From Saliterribacillus persicus (GTDB lineage: Bacteria > Bacillota > Bacilli > Bacillales > Amphibacillaceae), in assembly GCF_003337485.1 (NCBI RefSeq), contig NZ_QPJJ01000005.1:167872-231871 (forward strand): a stretch of 64,000 nucleotides of DNA, written 5' to 3'. The translations under genes were made by a program, and so were the position numbers. Position 1 is the first letter of the stretch. Each line of letters starts with the position of its first letter. Shown here one piece after another: positions 18,076-26,282 of the stretch. Below the pieces are notes generated by a model, which saw only the letters and a program-made list of their open reading frames with translations, searched no databases and was not told where the DNA came from.

Positions 18076-19941
18076 TCTAAAAATAATAATATAAATACAC
18101 CAGGTCAAACGGGAATTGTTTTTATCGTATCTGTAATTATTGTTACCTTATTTGTTCTATGGGGTGCAATATCTCCTGCGTCTTTAAACGAAAATGCTAC
18201 AAAGGGCTTAGAATGGATGATCACTAACTTTGGTTGGTTTTACATGCTTATTACTGCCGTATTCGTGCTTTTTGTAATTGTATTAGCATTAAGTCCATAC
18301 GGTAAAATTCGTTTGGGGAAACGCGATGATCGACCAGAATATAGCTGGTTTTCTTGGATAGGAATGCTTTTTGCAGCTGGGATTGGTGTTGGATTTGTGT
18401 TCTGGGGGGTTGCAGAACCCGTACTCTATTATATGGATCCTCCGTTAGGATATGAACCAGGTACACGCGAATCCGCACTTGCCGGCTTACGTTATGGATC
18501 CTATCACTGGGCATTGCATCCATGGGCAATTTTTTCTATAGTAGGGATGACTCTCGCTTATGTACAGTATCGGAAGGATCGTCCTGCACTGATAAGCTCG
18601 GCTTTCTATCCGATTTTAGGTGAAAAAGTGAAGGGGTGGCCAGGTAAAACCATTGATATATTAGCTGTTATTGCAACTTGTACAGGTGTAGCTACTACTT
18701 TCGGTTTAAGTGCAATGCAGATTACAGGCGGATTATCTCATATCTCACCTATTCCGAATTCACCGATTACACAAATGATAATTATTGCAATTGTAACTGT
18801 TTTATTTATGGTATCAGCGGCTCGTGGGCTTGATCGCGGTATTAAAATTTTAAGTAACATCAATTTAGTAGTAGCTGGATTATTATTAGTTTTTGTTATC
18901 ATAGTTGGGCCAACTTTATTTATAGCAGAAAGTTTTGTAACAACATTGGGTGGATACGTCACCAATGTGGTACCAATGGCTCTTACCTTAACTCCTTTTT
19001 CAGAAAGTGAATGGCTTGGAACGAATACAATCTTCTTTTGGGCCTGGCACATTTCGTGGGCACCTTTTATGGGAATATTCATAGCCAGAATTTCAAGAGG
19101 AAGAACAATTCGTGAGTTTATGGCTGGTGTTTTAATTATTCCTTCTTTATTAGCAATTGTATGGTTTACAACCTTTGGAGGAACCGGATTATTTATTGAA
19201 ATGAATGGTGTGGGAGGATTATCAGAGCTTGTTAATAGCGAGGTGGAAATAGCGTTATTTGCTACACTAGCTGAATTACCGTTAAGTGTCATCACAAATA
19301 TCTTAGCTATCCTGCTTATTTTAATCTTTTTCATTACATCAGCAGACTCTGCTTCTTTCGTTTTAGGTTCTATGACTTCAAACGGTGATCTAGAGCCTAA
19401 AATGTCAGTAAAATTAATTTGGGGTTTTTTAATTGCTGGTGCTGCTACTGTTTTACTAATTAGTGGTGGCGGTGGTCTTAGCGCCTTGCAAACCGCTTCT
19501 ATTATAGCTGCATTACCTTTTTCGATTGTTATGATCTTAATGATTACTTCCATTATGATGACACTAGGAAAAGATTGGCAATTGGATAGGCGATTACGCA
19601 GACGTAAGCGCGTAGATTCTGTAAAAGGAGAGTTCCGTGAAGAGTTTAAAGGGGAATTTAAGGATGAATTTAAAGATGAATTCTCAGAGGAGTTTAAGGA
19701 AGAATTTACAGAGGAATTTAAAGAGGATTTTAAAGACGAATTCACTGAGGAAGTAAAGACTGATATCTATAAAGGCATGAAAGATGAACTATATGATGAC
19801 TTTAAAGATGAAATTTACAATGAAATGAAAAAAGATTTTTATGAAGATTTCAGAGAGAAAATTTATGATGAGATGAAAGAAGAAATACTAGAAGAAATTG
19901 ATCAATCACCAGATAAAAAAGTAGACAATGATGATAAATAA
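18073..19941 (+). CDS. BCCT-family osmolyte transporter (glycine betaine/choline type) with acidic repeat tail
   Basis: 622 residues: about 510 of BCCT core with 12 hydrophobic segments, then a roughly 100-residue charged tail. The core has the BCCT features WSWIGMLFAAGIGVGFVFWG-like TM2-3 region with Gly-rich GIGVG, and the signature stretch around FFWAWHISWAPFMGIFIARI, with the Trp-rich substrate site. BCCT carriers import betaine, choline or ectoine with Na+, and BetP-like C-termini sense osmotic stress. The tail (about residues 517-610) is built of four-residue units such as EEFK and DEFK, unlike the short basic tails of BetP or OpuD. Substrate is probably betaine or a related solute, by family. 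Confidence 0.92.
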   Translation: MSKNNNINTPGQTGIVFIVSVIIVTLFVLWGAISPASLNENATKGLEWMITNFGWFYMLITAVFVLFVIVLALSPYGKIRLGKRDDRPEYSWFSWIGMLFAAGIGVGFVFWGVAEPVLYYMDPPLGYEPGTRESALAGLRYGSYHWALHPWAIFSIVGMTLAYVQYRKDRPALISSAFYPILGEKVKGWPGKTIDILAVIATCTGVATTFGLSAMQITGGLSHISPIPNSPITQMIIIAIVTVLFMVSAARGLDRGIKILSNINLVVAGLLLVFVIIVGPTLFIAESFVTTLGGYVTNVVPMALTLTPFSESEWLGTNTIFFWAWHISWAPFMGIFIARISRGRTIREFMAGVLIIPSLLAIVWFTTFGGTGLFIEMNGVGGLSELVNSEVEIALFATLAELPLSVITNILAILLILIFFITSADSASFVLGSMTSNGDLEPKMSVKLIWGFLIAGAATVLLISGGGGLSALQTASIIAALPFSIVMILMITSIMMTLGKDWQLDRRLRRRKRVDSVKGEFREEFKGEFKDEFKDEFSEEFKEEFTEEFKEDFKDEFTEEVKTDIYKGMKDELYDDFKDEIYNEMKKDFYEDFREKIYDEMKEEILEEIDQSPDKKVDNDDK

Positions 19942-19955
19942 CTTTTTAAATTGGT

Positions 19956-19983
19956 GAGGAAGTGCAAATTGTCGCACTTCCTC
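19956..19983 (+). terminator. Hairpin after the BCCT gene
   Basis: GAGGAAGTGC and GCACTTCCTC form a perfect 10-bp stem with an 8-nt loop 15 bp after the BCCT stop. There is no U-run behind it, so it may be a weak terminator or a 3'-end stabiliser. Confidence 0.5.
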
Positions 19984-20065
19984 CCTCGTTATAGGCAAAT
20001 TTCTTTTCGAAATGGTTATCCTATGGGAAAATAATATACATCAATTAATTAGAGGTGTATTAAGT

Positions 20066-20788
20066 ATGGAAATAGAAATTTGGTCAGATTTTGTCTGCCC
20101 ATTTTGTTATATAGGTAAAAAACAATTTGAATTAGCTTTAGATAAATTTAAATATAAAGATGCAGTTAATGTAACGTTTAAAAGTTTTGAGTTAGATCCT
20201 AATGCAAATGAATACGACGGCAAATCTATTCATCAAGTTCTTGCAAGTAAATTCAATTCGAGTGTCGACCATGCCAAAAAAACTAATTTGCAAGTTGAAA
20301 ACAAAGCAAAATTAATTCACTTACCTATTAATACAGATATTATAAAGCCAACCAATTCCTTTGATGCTCATCGATTACAGAAGTATGCACAAACGCAGAA
20401 CAAGGAATTAGCAGCAACAGATGCAATTTTTAAAGCGTATTTTTCAGAAGGTAAAATAATATCAGAGCCGGATACATTGCGAAAAATAGCATTAGATATA
20501 GACCTTGACGCTTCTGTCAGTGATGAACTTGTAGAAAATAAACAAAAATTCGCAAAAGAAGTTCGTGAGGATGAAGAATTAGCAAAACAATATCAGATTA
20601 CAGGAGTTCCCTTCTTTATTTTCAACCAAAAATATGCTGTTTCTGGTGCGCAAACTGTGGAAACATTCCTTGCCGCTATGGAAGAGGTATGGGAAGAAGA
20701 CCATGAAGAGTGGAAAGATCCCACACATAAGAAAAATTATTGTGTTGGTGAATATTGTGATGGAGAAAATTGTGATGATGAGTCTTAA
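20066..20788 (+). CDS. FrnE-like DsbA-family thiol oxidoreductase with C-terminal CX4CX4C tail
   Basis: 240 residues from the ATG at 20066, which has AGAGGTG eight bases upstream and starts the conserved MEIEIWSDFVCPFCYIG. The thioredoxin-fold motif CPFC is near residue 13, the helical insertion is in the middle, and the cis-Pro motif GVPFFIF is at about 187. No signal peptide, so cytosolic, as for FrnE proteins. The extreme C-terminus has Cys residues spaced C-X4-C-X4-C. Deinococcus FrnE also has a functional C-terminal CX4C, so a second redox or metal centre is plausible. It sits 23 bp ahead of a thioredoxin-like gene. Confidence 0.88.
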   Translation: MEIEIWSDFVCPFCYIGKKQFELALDKFKYKDAVNVTFKSFELDPNANEYDGKSIHQVLASKFNSSVDHAKKTNLQVENKAKLIHLPINTDIIKPTNSFDAHRLQKYAQTQNKELAATDAIFKAYFSEGKIISEPDTLRKIALDIDLDASVSDELVENKQKFAKEVREDEELAKQYQITGVPFFIFNQKYAVSGAQTVETFLAAMEEVWEEDHEEWKDPTHKKNYCVGEYCDGENCDDES

Positions 20789-20811
20789 CCACAAAAGGAG
20801 TGACATTTAAA

Positions 20812-21144
20812 TTGCATAATTTCGAGACACTTCATACAAATATAGAATTAGATGACTTTTTAAATAATCATAAACTATCTTTCCTTTACATTTCTAAAAA
20901 TAACTGTAGTGTCTGCCACTCGTTATTTCCTCAGATTAAGGAACTGATGATGAAATATCCTAAGATTAATCTTGGTTATGTTCTAGTTGATGAGTTTCCT
21001 AGTATTGCAGGAAGATTTAATATTTTTGCTGCTCCAGTGTTAATCCTATTTATTCATGGAAAAGAATATCTGCGTGAAGCAAGGATTGTTCATCTGGATC
21101 AATTTGAAGAGAAGCTAGATCGAATATACGAAAATTTTCAATGA
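20812..21144 (+). CDS. Thioredoxin-like protein with CSVC active site
   Basis: 110 residues if it starts at the TTG at 20812; a GTG at 20800 is also in frame but overlaps the AAAGGAG Shine-Dalgarno. Thioredoxin fold with the motif NNCSVCHSL at about residue 34 and cis-Pro APVLILF at about 80. CxVC active sites are typical of YtpP/YbdE-like Bacillus thioredoxins rather than TrxA (CGPC). Very likely co-transcribed with the FrnE-like gene (23 bp gap) and ended by a strong terminator, so the two form a cytosolic thiol-redox pair. Confidence 0.8.
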   Translation: MHNFETLHTNIELDDFLNNHKLSFLYISKNNCSVCHSLFPQIKELMMKYPKINLGYVLVDEFPSIAGRFNIFAAPVLILFIHGKEYLREARIVHLDQFEEKLDRIYENFQ

Positions 21145-21176
21145 AAAAACGGTGCATCCTTTAATGCACCGTTTTT
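21145..21176 (+). terminator. Terminator of the FrnE-thioredoxin operon
   Basis: AAAAACGGTGCAT and ATGCACCGTTTTT form a perfect 13-bp stem with a 6-nt loop directly after the stop. The flanking A and T runs make it work in both directions, also serving the convergent GH43 gene. Confidence 0.9.
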
Positions 21177-21213
21177 AAAATACTGCTTCTTTTCTAATTA
21201 TTGCATGCTTAAT

Positions 21214-22497
21214 TCAATAGCCTATTTGAAAAGTTGCTCGCTTCTCATCTTCCTCTGTTTCAATGGTTTTAATACGGATATGCTTTCCATCTATCTGCAT
21301 GAATTTCCCTCTAAATTCGATCGATTCAATAGCATGCCAACGATCATTATTTGTAAATCCTCTTGTTAATGTGAAGGAACTTGCTTTATTTTTATCAGAA
21401 TTTAATTTACACACAAATTTCTCGATAGACACAAAATTACCTGGGTACGTAATGCTTTCAAGATAAATGTTGTCACCATTAGGCTTATCCTTCACTATTT
21501 TCCAAAGCATTTCTTGATATGGATCAAATGGATATACCTCTATAGTAATAAACCCATTATTTACTGTAGTGAGATATGCCTCTGGACTTGAATAAGAACG
21601 AATTCGATTCCATTCTGGTCTTTTGCCCCATTTTTTTACTAGCAACTCTAATTCTTTCTCACTTACTTCCACATAAGCAGGGTGTTTTGCATTAAGAGGC
21701 GGATTATAATCCTCACGTTTTAAAGGAATCCATTCCCCTGAAGTAAGAGATTTACTTTTCCAACCATAGAATTTACCATTTTCAGGATAATAACTATCTC
21801 CATATAATAACCAACCATCCTCCATATTATTGAGCAACATCGGAGCTTCGAACATTGGCTCTCCAATTAAGACATCCATTAGTTGATTATCAAACGCTCT
21901 AGGTTTTAATTCATTAGAATAAGCCGCTTTTATCCTTTTTCCTTCATAAGGTGATTCATCGGGATCTCTTTCATCCTTAAAATATAGATAATATGTATCC
22001 CCTTCCTTTTTTATATTGGCATCAATTACATCAAAGCCCGGATCAAAAAAGATTTCGGCTTCACTAACTTCAATAAAGTCCTTTGTATAGCTTACATATA
22101 TTCGATTTCTATCTGTATTACCTGACCAAAGGATAAGATAATACTTACTTTTATTATCATAAATTACTTCAGGAGCCCAGGCATGCATTCCGTTATTATT
22201 TAAATGCAGTAACCGACTGTTGGTAAAAGTAACTAAATCTTTTGAATCATAACACTGAATATATTCGCTATTCCACATATCGGTTGCTAATACAACAAAA
22301 TCTCCATCTTGTTTTCTATAAATAAAAGGATCTCTCATACCCTTTTCCCCAATATCCGCTTTTAGTACAGGATCATTATTATTCAAAGGGACCTAATTTT
22401 TTGCATCTTTACTGTACGCTAAATGTAATGCATGTGAATCAGCATGCTGCATAGGTGACTCAGTAAAGTAACTCATTACATAATAAATATTATTCAT
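21214..22497 (-). pseudogene. GH43-type glycosidase gene interrupted by an in-frame TAG at codon 35
   Basis: The natural reading frame begins at an ATG at 22497 with AAAGGCGGG before it and encodes HALHLAYSKDAKN up to codon 34, then TAG (22393-22395), then VPLNNNDPVLKADIG onward without another stop for 393 codons. GH43 proteins typically have a Trp at this position (SxDGxxW), one base away (TGG). The rest keeps the GH43 triad: Asp in MRDPF, Asp in VIDANI, Glu in FEAPML, plus a C-terminal beta domain (about residues 300-427). Reinitiation at a TTG at 22386 would give 390 residues lacking the first blade strand. Probably an arabinosidase or xylosidase of the glycan locus, now inactive or reduced. 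Confidence 0.8.
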
Positions 22498-22524
22498 AAT
22501 TTCCCGCCTTTATTAACAGATTGT

Positions 22525-22548
22525 TAGCATTTATGTCCTAAACAAAAA
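22525..22548 (-). promoter_or_regulatory. 24-nt leader motif shared with the chemoreceptor gene at 11.8 kb (copy B)
   Basis: Minus-strand TTTTTGTTTAGGACA followed by TAAATGCTA, 27 bp upstream of the GH43 ATG. It differs from copy A (11803-11826) at two of 24 positions. The rest of the 270 bp between the GH43 and chemoreceptor genes is AT-rich with a good -10 (TATAAT near 22600) on the plus strand for the chemoreceptor. Confidence 0.5.
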
Positions 22549-22769
22549 AATTTATAAAAATTGTAAAATTACTATCGTTATTTTTATTTCCTCATGGTAT
22601 AATCTAAATGAACTACATATTCTATTCTATCACCTATATAATATGACCTAATTTCGACATAACTACGGAAAATGGTCTTACTCGTCTTTTATTTTACTAT
22701 ATTCAGAAAGCCCTTACATAACAAAAAGACTTCATAGGGAAAGAATTTTAAATTTATGGAGGTAGACAA

Positions 22770-24914
22770 ATGAAAAGAAAATTTTTCAAAAGGAAAAATT
22801 CATCGACACCAAAGGAACCGAGAAAAGCTTGGAAAGAAACTTTTTCTAAAATAAGTATACCCAAATGGAAAAAGACAAATAAAGATAACACTAATAAAAG
22901 TAATCAAAAGATGGTCGCAAGGAAGAATTCAGTTAGTACAAAAATCCTAACGAGCTTGATTACTACGGTGTTAGTATGTGTAATCATTGTGGGGCTTTCC
23001 TCTTATTATATTTCTAATAACATTATTAAATCTAAAGTTACTGATGCCTCAGAACAAACCATCATACAAGCTGGTGACAAATTAGATTTTATGATGAATC
23101 GGTATAAGGACCGGGTAACAGAAATATTAATGGATCAAGATTTTAGTAATACGTTAACATCGTTAGATACATATGAAGACACCAATAACTTTGATTACTT
23201 TTCTCAAAAGAATAATATTGACGAAACATTAATGCAAGTCACATTAATCGATCAAAATGTCGATCTATATTTAATTAATTCAGATCGTGGTAGACTTATT
23301 TCGTCTACTCAAACAATTTCTGAGGATACCTTCATAGAGACTGAGTGGTACAACCAAGCACTTGAGAATGACGATGCTACAACATGGATTGGCGGCTTCC
23401 AACAAGGACTTAGTGGGGCAAATTCTGATCCAACGATAAGTTTTTCACAGCGGCTTAGAATAGGTGGCAGTCAATATTTATTAATTGTAGAGTTAAATAC
23501 AGTTGTTTTTGAAGAAGCCTTAGCAGATGTTCGTTTTGGTGAAAATAACCAAGTAAGTATGGTAGATGCAGAGAGAAGAACTATTTTTTCTTTCGACCCT
23601 ACTGAAATGGAAGAAACTTATCAGTATGATATCTCAACCGACCCAGAAACGAATATGACAGAAGACGGGGACAGATTAGTTTTTCAAGATAAGTCAGAGA
23701 TAACTGATTGGTATTTAGTCGGTTCGGTCTCAGCTAAAGAACTAACAAAAGACACTAATGTTATTTTTATCGTCATTGCAGCGATAATAGTTCTATCCTT
23801 GCTTATCTCATTATTCATAGGCAGAAGAATTATAAATATGATTGGTAAACCATTAGAAGAAATGTCGATGCTTATGTCTAAAGCGAAAGAGGGAGATCTT
23901 CGTGTGCGTTCATACGATACTGATCGTAAAGATGAAATCGGTGAGCTAGCAGGAAGCTTTAACTTAATGTTAGAAAATATTTCAGATTTAATGCAAACTA
24001 CTAGAACGTCTTCTACAAAAGTTCTGGATGCAGCGATTGAACTCACTGAAATCTCTCAAATGCAATCGCAATCTGCTAAGGAAGTAGCAGCAGCATCAGA
24101 AGAAATTGCTAGTGGTGCTACCGGTTTAACTGATGAAGCAGAAAGAGGTAACTTATTAGCTTCTTCTATCCACGATGAAGTAGAGAATGTTTTTCAAAAT
24201 AATAGTGAAATGGAAAATTATGCTGGACAGGTATTAAAAAGAAGTAATACTGGTTTAGATAAAATGAATGAACTTGTACAAAAAACAAAAGACGGCGCAT
24301 CCATGACAGATGCTCTAATGAGTAAGGTTGATACCTTAAAAGAAAGTACAGAACAAATTAATGACGTAATGATCATGTTAACGAATATTGCGCAGCAAAC
24401 GAACCTTCTAGCACTTAATGCTGCAATAGAAGCTGCACGTGCTGGTGATGCTGGTAGTGGATTTGCAGTAGTTGCCGAAGAAATTAGAAAACTTTCGAAT
24501 CAATCCAAAGATTCGATTGATAGAGTCGAAGAAATCACAAATGGTATTGTTTTCGAGGTAAATGAAACATTACATGTTTTAGAAGAGGCTGGACCAAGGT
24601 TTAAAGAGCAGGTAGGTCAGGCTGAAGAAACCCAAGAGATACTGAATGATGTGGGCGGAAGAATGAGCGCATTTACGGACAAAATTACGGAAGTGACAAG
24701 TTCGATTAAACAACTTAGAGCTTCCCAAGAGACACTCTCTTCCACCATTCATCAGGTTAGTGCAACAGCAGAAGAATCTTCAGCTATTAGTGAAGAAGTT
24801 TCAGCGACTACTGAAGAGCAGTTAAAAGTAAGTGAATCTCTAGTTAACACGTCTGATCAATTAAAAGAGCTTTCCACCGATTTACAAGATACCTTAAATA
24901 AATTTAAAGTATAA
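22770..24914 (+). CDS. Methyl-accepting chemotaxis protein with basic N-terminal extension
   Basis: 714 residues. About 55 cytosolic, very basic residues ([19 protein letters not shown]) precede TM1 (about 58-80). An extracellular Cache-type domain (about 85-325, with TEWYNQAL and an ATTWIGGF stretch) follows, then TM2 (about 328-350), HAMP and the signalling domain with [32 protein letters not shown] precedes the ATG. It is transcribed against the surrounding glycan-use genes and ends in its own terminator. Its place inside a polysaccharide locus suggests that it senses a breakdown product, but this is inference. Confidence 0.9.
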   Translation: MKRKFFKRKNSSTPKEPRKAWKETFSKISIPKWKKTNKDNTNKSNQKMVARKNSVSTKILTSLITTVLVCVIIVGLSSYYISNNIIKSKVTDASEQTIIQAGDKLDFMMNRYKDRVTEILMDQDFSNTLTSLDTYEDTNNFDYFSQKNNIDETLMQVTLIDQNVDLYLINSDRGRLISSTQTISEDTFIETEWYNQALENDDATTWIGGFQQGLSGANSDPTISFSQRLRIGGSQYLLIVELNTVVFEEALADVRFGENNQVSMVDAERRTIFSFDPTEMEETYQYDISTDPETNMTEDGDRLVFQDKSEITDWYLVGSVSAKELTKDTNVIFIVIAAIIVLSLLISLFIGRRIINMIGKPLEEMSMLMSKAKEGDLRVRSYDTDRKDEIGELAGSFNLMLENISDLMQTTRTSSTKVLDAAIELTEISQMQSQSAKEVAAASEEIASGATGLTDEAERGNLLASSIHDEVENVFQNNSEMENYAGQVLKRSNTGLDKMNELVQKTKDGASMTDALMSKVDTLKESTEQINDVMIMLTNIAQQTNLLALNAAIEAARAGDAGSGFAVVAEEIRKLSNQSKDSIDRVEEITNGIVFEVNETLHVLEEAGPRFKEQVGQAEETQEILNDVGGRMSAFTDKITEVTSSIKQLRASQETLSSTIHQVSATAEESSAISEEVSATTEEQLKVSESLVNTSDQLKELSTDLQDTLNKFKV

Positions 24915-24916
24915 TT

Positions 24917-24955
24917 AAAAATGGTTGGCCCAATGATACTGGGCCAACCATTTTT
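24917..24955 (+). terminator. Terminator between the chemoreceptor and the SGNH esterase gene
   Basis: AAAATGGTTGGCCCA and TGGGCCAACCATTTT form a perfect 15-bp stem around a 7-nt loop with T-run, immediately after the chemoreceptor stop and 12 bp from the end of the convergent esterase gene. Works both ways. Confidence 0.92.
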
Positions 24956-24966
24956 TACATTCCTAA

Positions 24967-25626
24967 TTATTTGTCTGCTAATAGTGGCATCAAATATAAT
25001 GCTAGAATTCTTGCAATCCTATCAGCACCTTTTCTGGTATAGTGCGTACAATCCTCTCCATTATGAGATACCATAAAGTAAGTTGCAGCTTCTTGATATC
25101 CAATATTCTCTAAGTGATATAGACTGTGTTTCATAAGATCGATACAATCTACTTTCTCCTTATATGCTACTTCCTTTATGGCATTACAATAATCACCAAA
25201 ATCTGCTAGAAATTCATTTTTTACATAATGTAACCTTGCAACTGGGGTAATTAATATTGGAATAGCCCCTTTTTTTCTGCCTTCGACAATATATTCTGTT
25301 AAGTATTCTTTGAAATCTCCATAAGCTTCTGTATAACGCAAAGGTCGTTCCTTCGTGGAATCGTTATGCCCCATCTGAATTAAAAGAAAATCATTTGTTT
25401 TAATCTTTTTCATTATTTCAGTTAGTCTGCCTTCTTCGATAAAAGTTTTACTACTTCTTCCACCAATTGCATGGTTACACACTTCTAATTTTTCAGGTAA
25501 ATAGTTTGAAAGGAATTGACCCCAACCTGCTTGAGGAGCTTCCTTATCCGGATATGTTTGCGCTGTTGAGTCGCTTGCAATGTATAAGTGTTTCTTTAAT
25601 TTCATTAATATACGCCTACTTTCCAT
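24967..25626 (-). CDS. SGNH/GDSL esterase, rhamnogalacturonan acetylesterase type (YesT/RhgT-like)
   Basis: 219 residues, with a possible alternative start seven codons later (MKLKKHLYIA). SGNH blocks are visible: block I ASDSTAQ with the nucleophile Ser, block II AIGGRS, block III MGHNDS and block V DCTHYT with the Asp-His pair. This set is typical of the B. subtilis YesT/RhgT enzymes that remove acetyl groups from rhamnogalacturonan. No signal peptide, so it acts on imported oligosaccharides. It starts just after the YesL-like gene ends and is the last gene of the minus-strand glycan operon. Confidence 0.88.
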   Translation of the reverse strand: MESRRILMKLKKHLYIASDSTAQTYPDKEAPQAGWGQFLSNYLPEKLEVCNHAIGGRSSKTFIEEGRLTEIMKKIKTNDFLLIQMGHNDSTKERPLRYTEAYGDFKEYLTEYIVEGRKKGAIPILITPVARLHYVKNEFLADFGDYCNAIKEVAYKEKVDCIDLMKHSLYHLENIGYQEAATYFMVSHNGEDCTHYTRKGADRIARILALYLMPLLADK

Positions 25627-25628
25627 TT

Positions 25629-26282
25629 TTAAGAAGGTTGCTCTGCTAAAATAGATTGCTTATATTCAATTCGTAAGAAAGTGCGATAAGAAATCCACAT
25701 AACAATCATACTAGTTAAACTTGCTCCAAATAAGAATAAAAATATTGGAAAAGAGACCCATAAATAATAAAGTGTAAAAACAGCGGCTAATAAATAAAAA
25801 GTACGAATAGGCTGATAAATGGTTATTAATAATGCATTTTTTAAATAACTATAAAACTTGTTATCATAATGGACATATAAGGGATAAAAATAAGCAATCA
25901 TAATTAAATACATGAAAAACACGATGATAAAAAGGGCCTTTATCGTCATATTAAGCCAAGGTATAGGTACTTCAAAATACTGCATATTAATATACAACAT
26001 GTACCCAATAAAAATTAATAGCAAAGTTATACCATTTGTTTTCATAAACTCCTCACGATATGCTTGCCAATACATTTTAAAAACGGGCAGTCCTTTCTCA
26101 CCCATCGCCCACTTTCTGAAAATAGAAAACATAGCTACAGTGCTTGGACCTAACCCAAAAACAACTAAACCTAAAAGAGTAAAAGAAACCCATAAAAAAT
26201 TCACATAAAATAGAAAAAGAATAGCTTCACCAAACTGATAAAACTTTCCTACAAAGGAATCATCTTGCACGTTTTTCACCAC
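25629..26282 (-). CDS. YesL-like DUF624 membrane protein
   Basis: 217 residues with about five hydrophobic segments; begins with a GTG inside the end of the GH106 gene (23 bp overlap), so translation is probably coupled. The first half has the DUF624 pattern of a Trp/Gly-rich first helix (YVNFLWVSFTLLGLVVFGLGPS) and KWAMGE. B. subtilis YesL occupies the same kind of position in the yes rhamnogalacturonan cluster. Function not established; the constant association with LplABC-type sugar importers suggests an accessory role in uptake. Confidence 0.85.
   Translation of the reverse strand: MVKNVQDDSFVGKFYQFGEAILFLFYVNFLWVSFTLLGLVVFGLGPSTVAMFSIFRKWAMGEKGLPVFKMYWQAYREEFMKTNGITLLLIFIGYMLYINMQYFEVPIPWLNMTIKALFIIVFFMYLIMIAYFYPLYVHYDNKFYSYLKNALLITIYQPIRTFYLLAAVFTLYYLWVSFPIFLFLFGASLTSMIVMWISYRTFLRIEYKQSILAEQPS

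Noticed and set aside
18738..19745. 335-codon open frame on the minus strand
   Set aside because: It is the antisense of the BCCT gene; its Asn/Ser repeats (SSLNSSLN) mirror the EEFK repeats on the other strand, and it lacks a ribosome binding site.
19620..19920. DNA repeat array or CRISPR-like element
   Set aside because: The repetition is at the codon level (GAA/GAG GAA TTT AAA/G) inside an open frame, without constant repeats and spacers.
22393..22395. TAG read as pyrrolysine or suppressed amber codon
   Set aside because: No pyl genes or readthrough context are visible and GH43 proteins expect Trp here; a point mutation is simpler.
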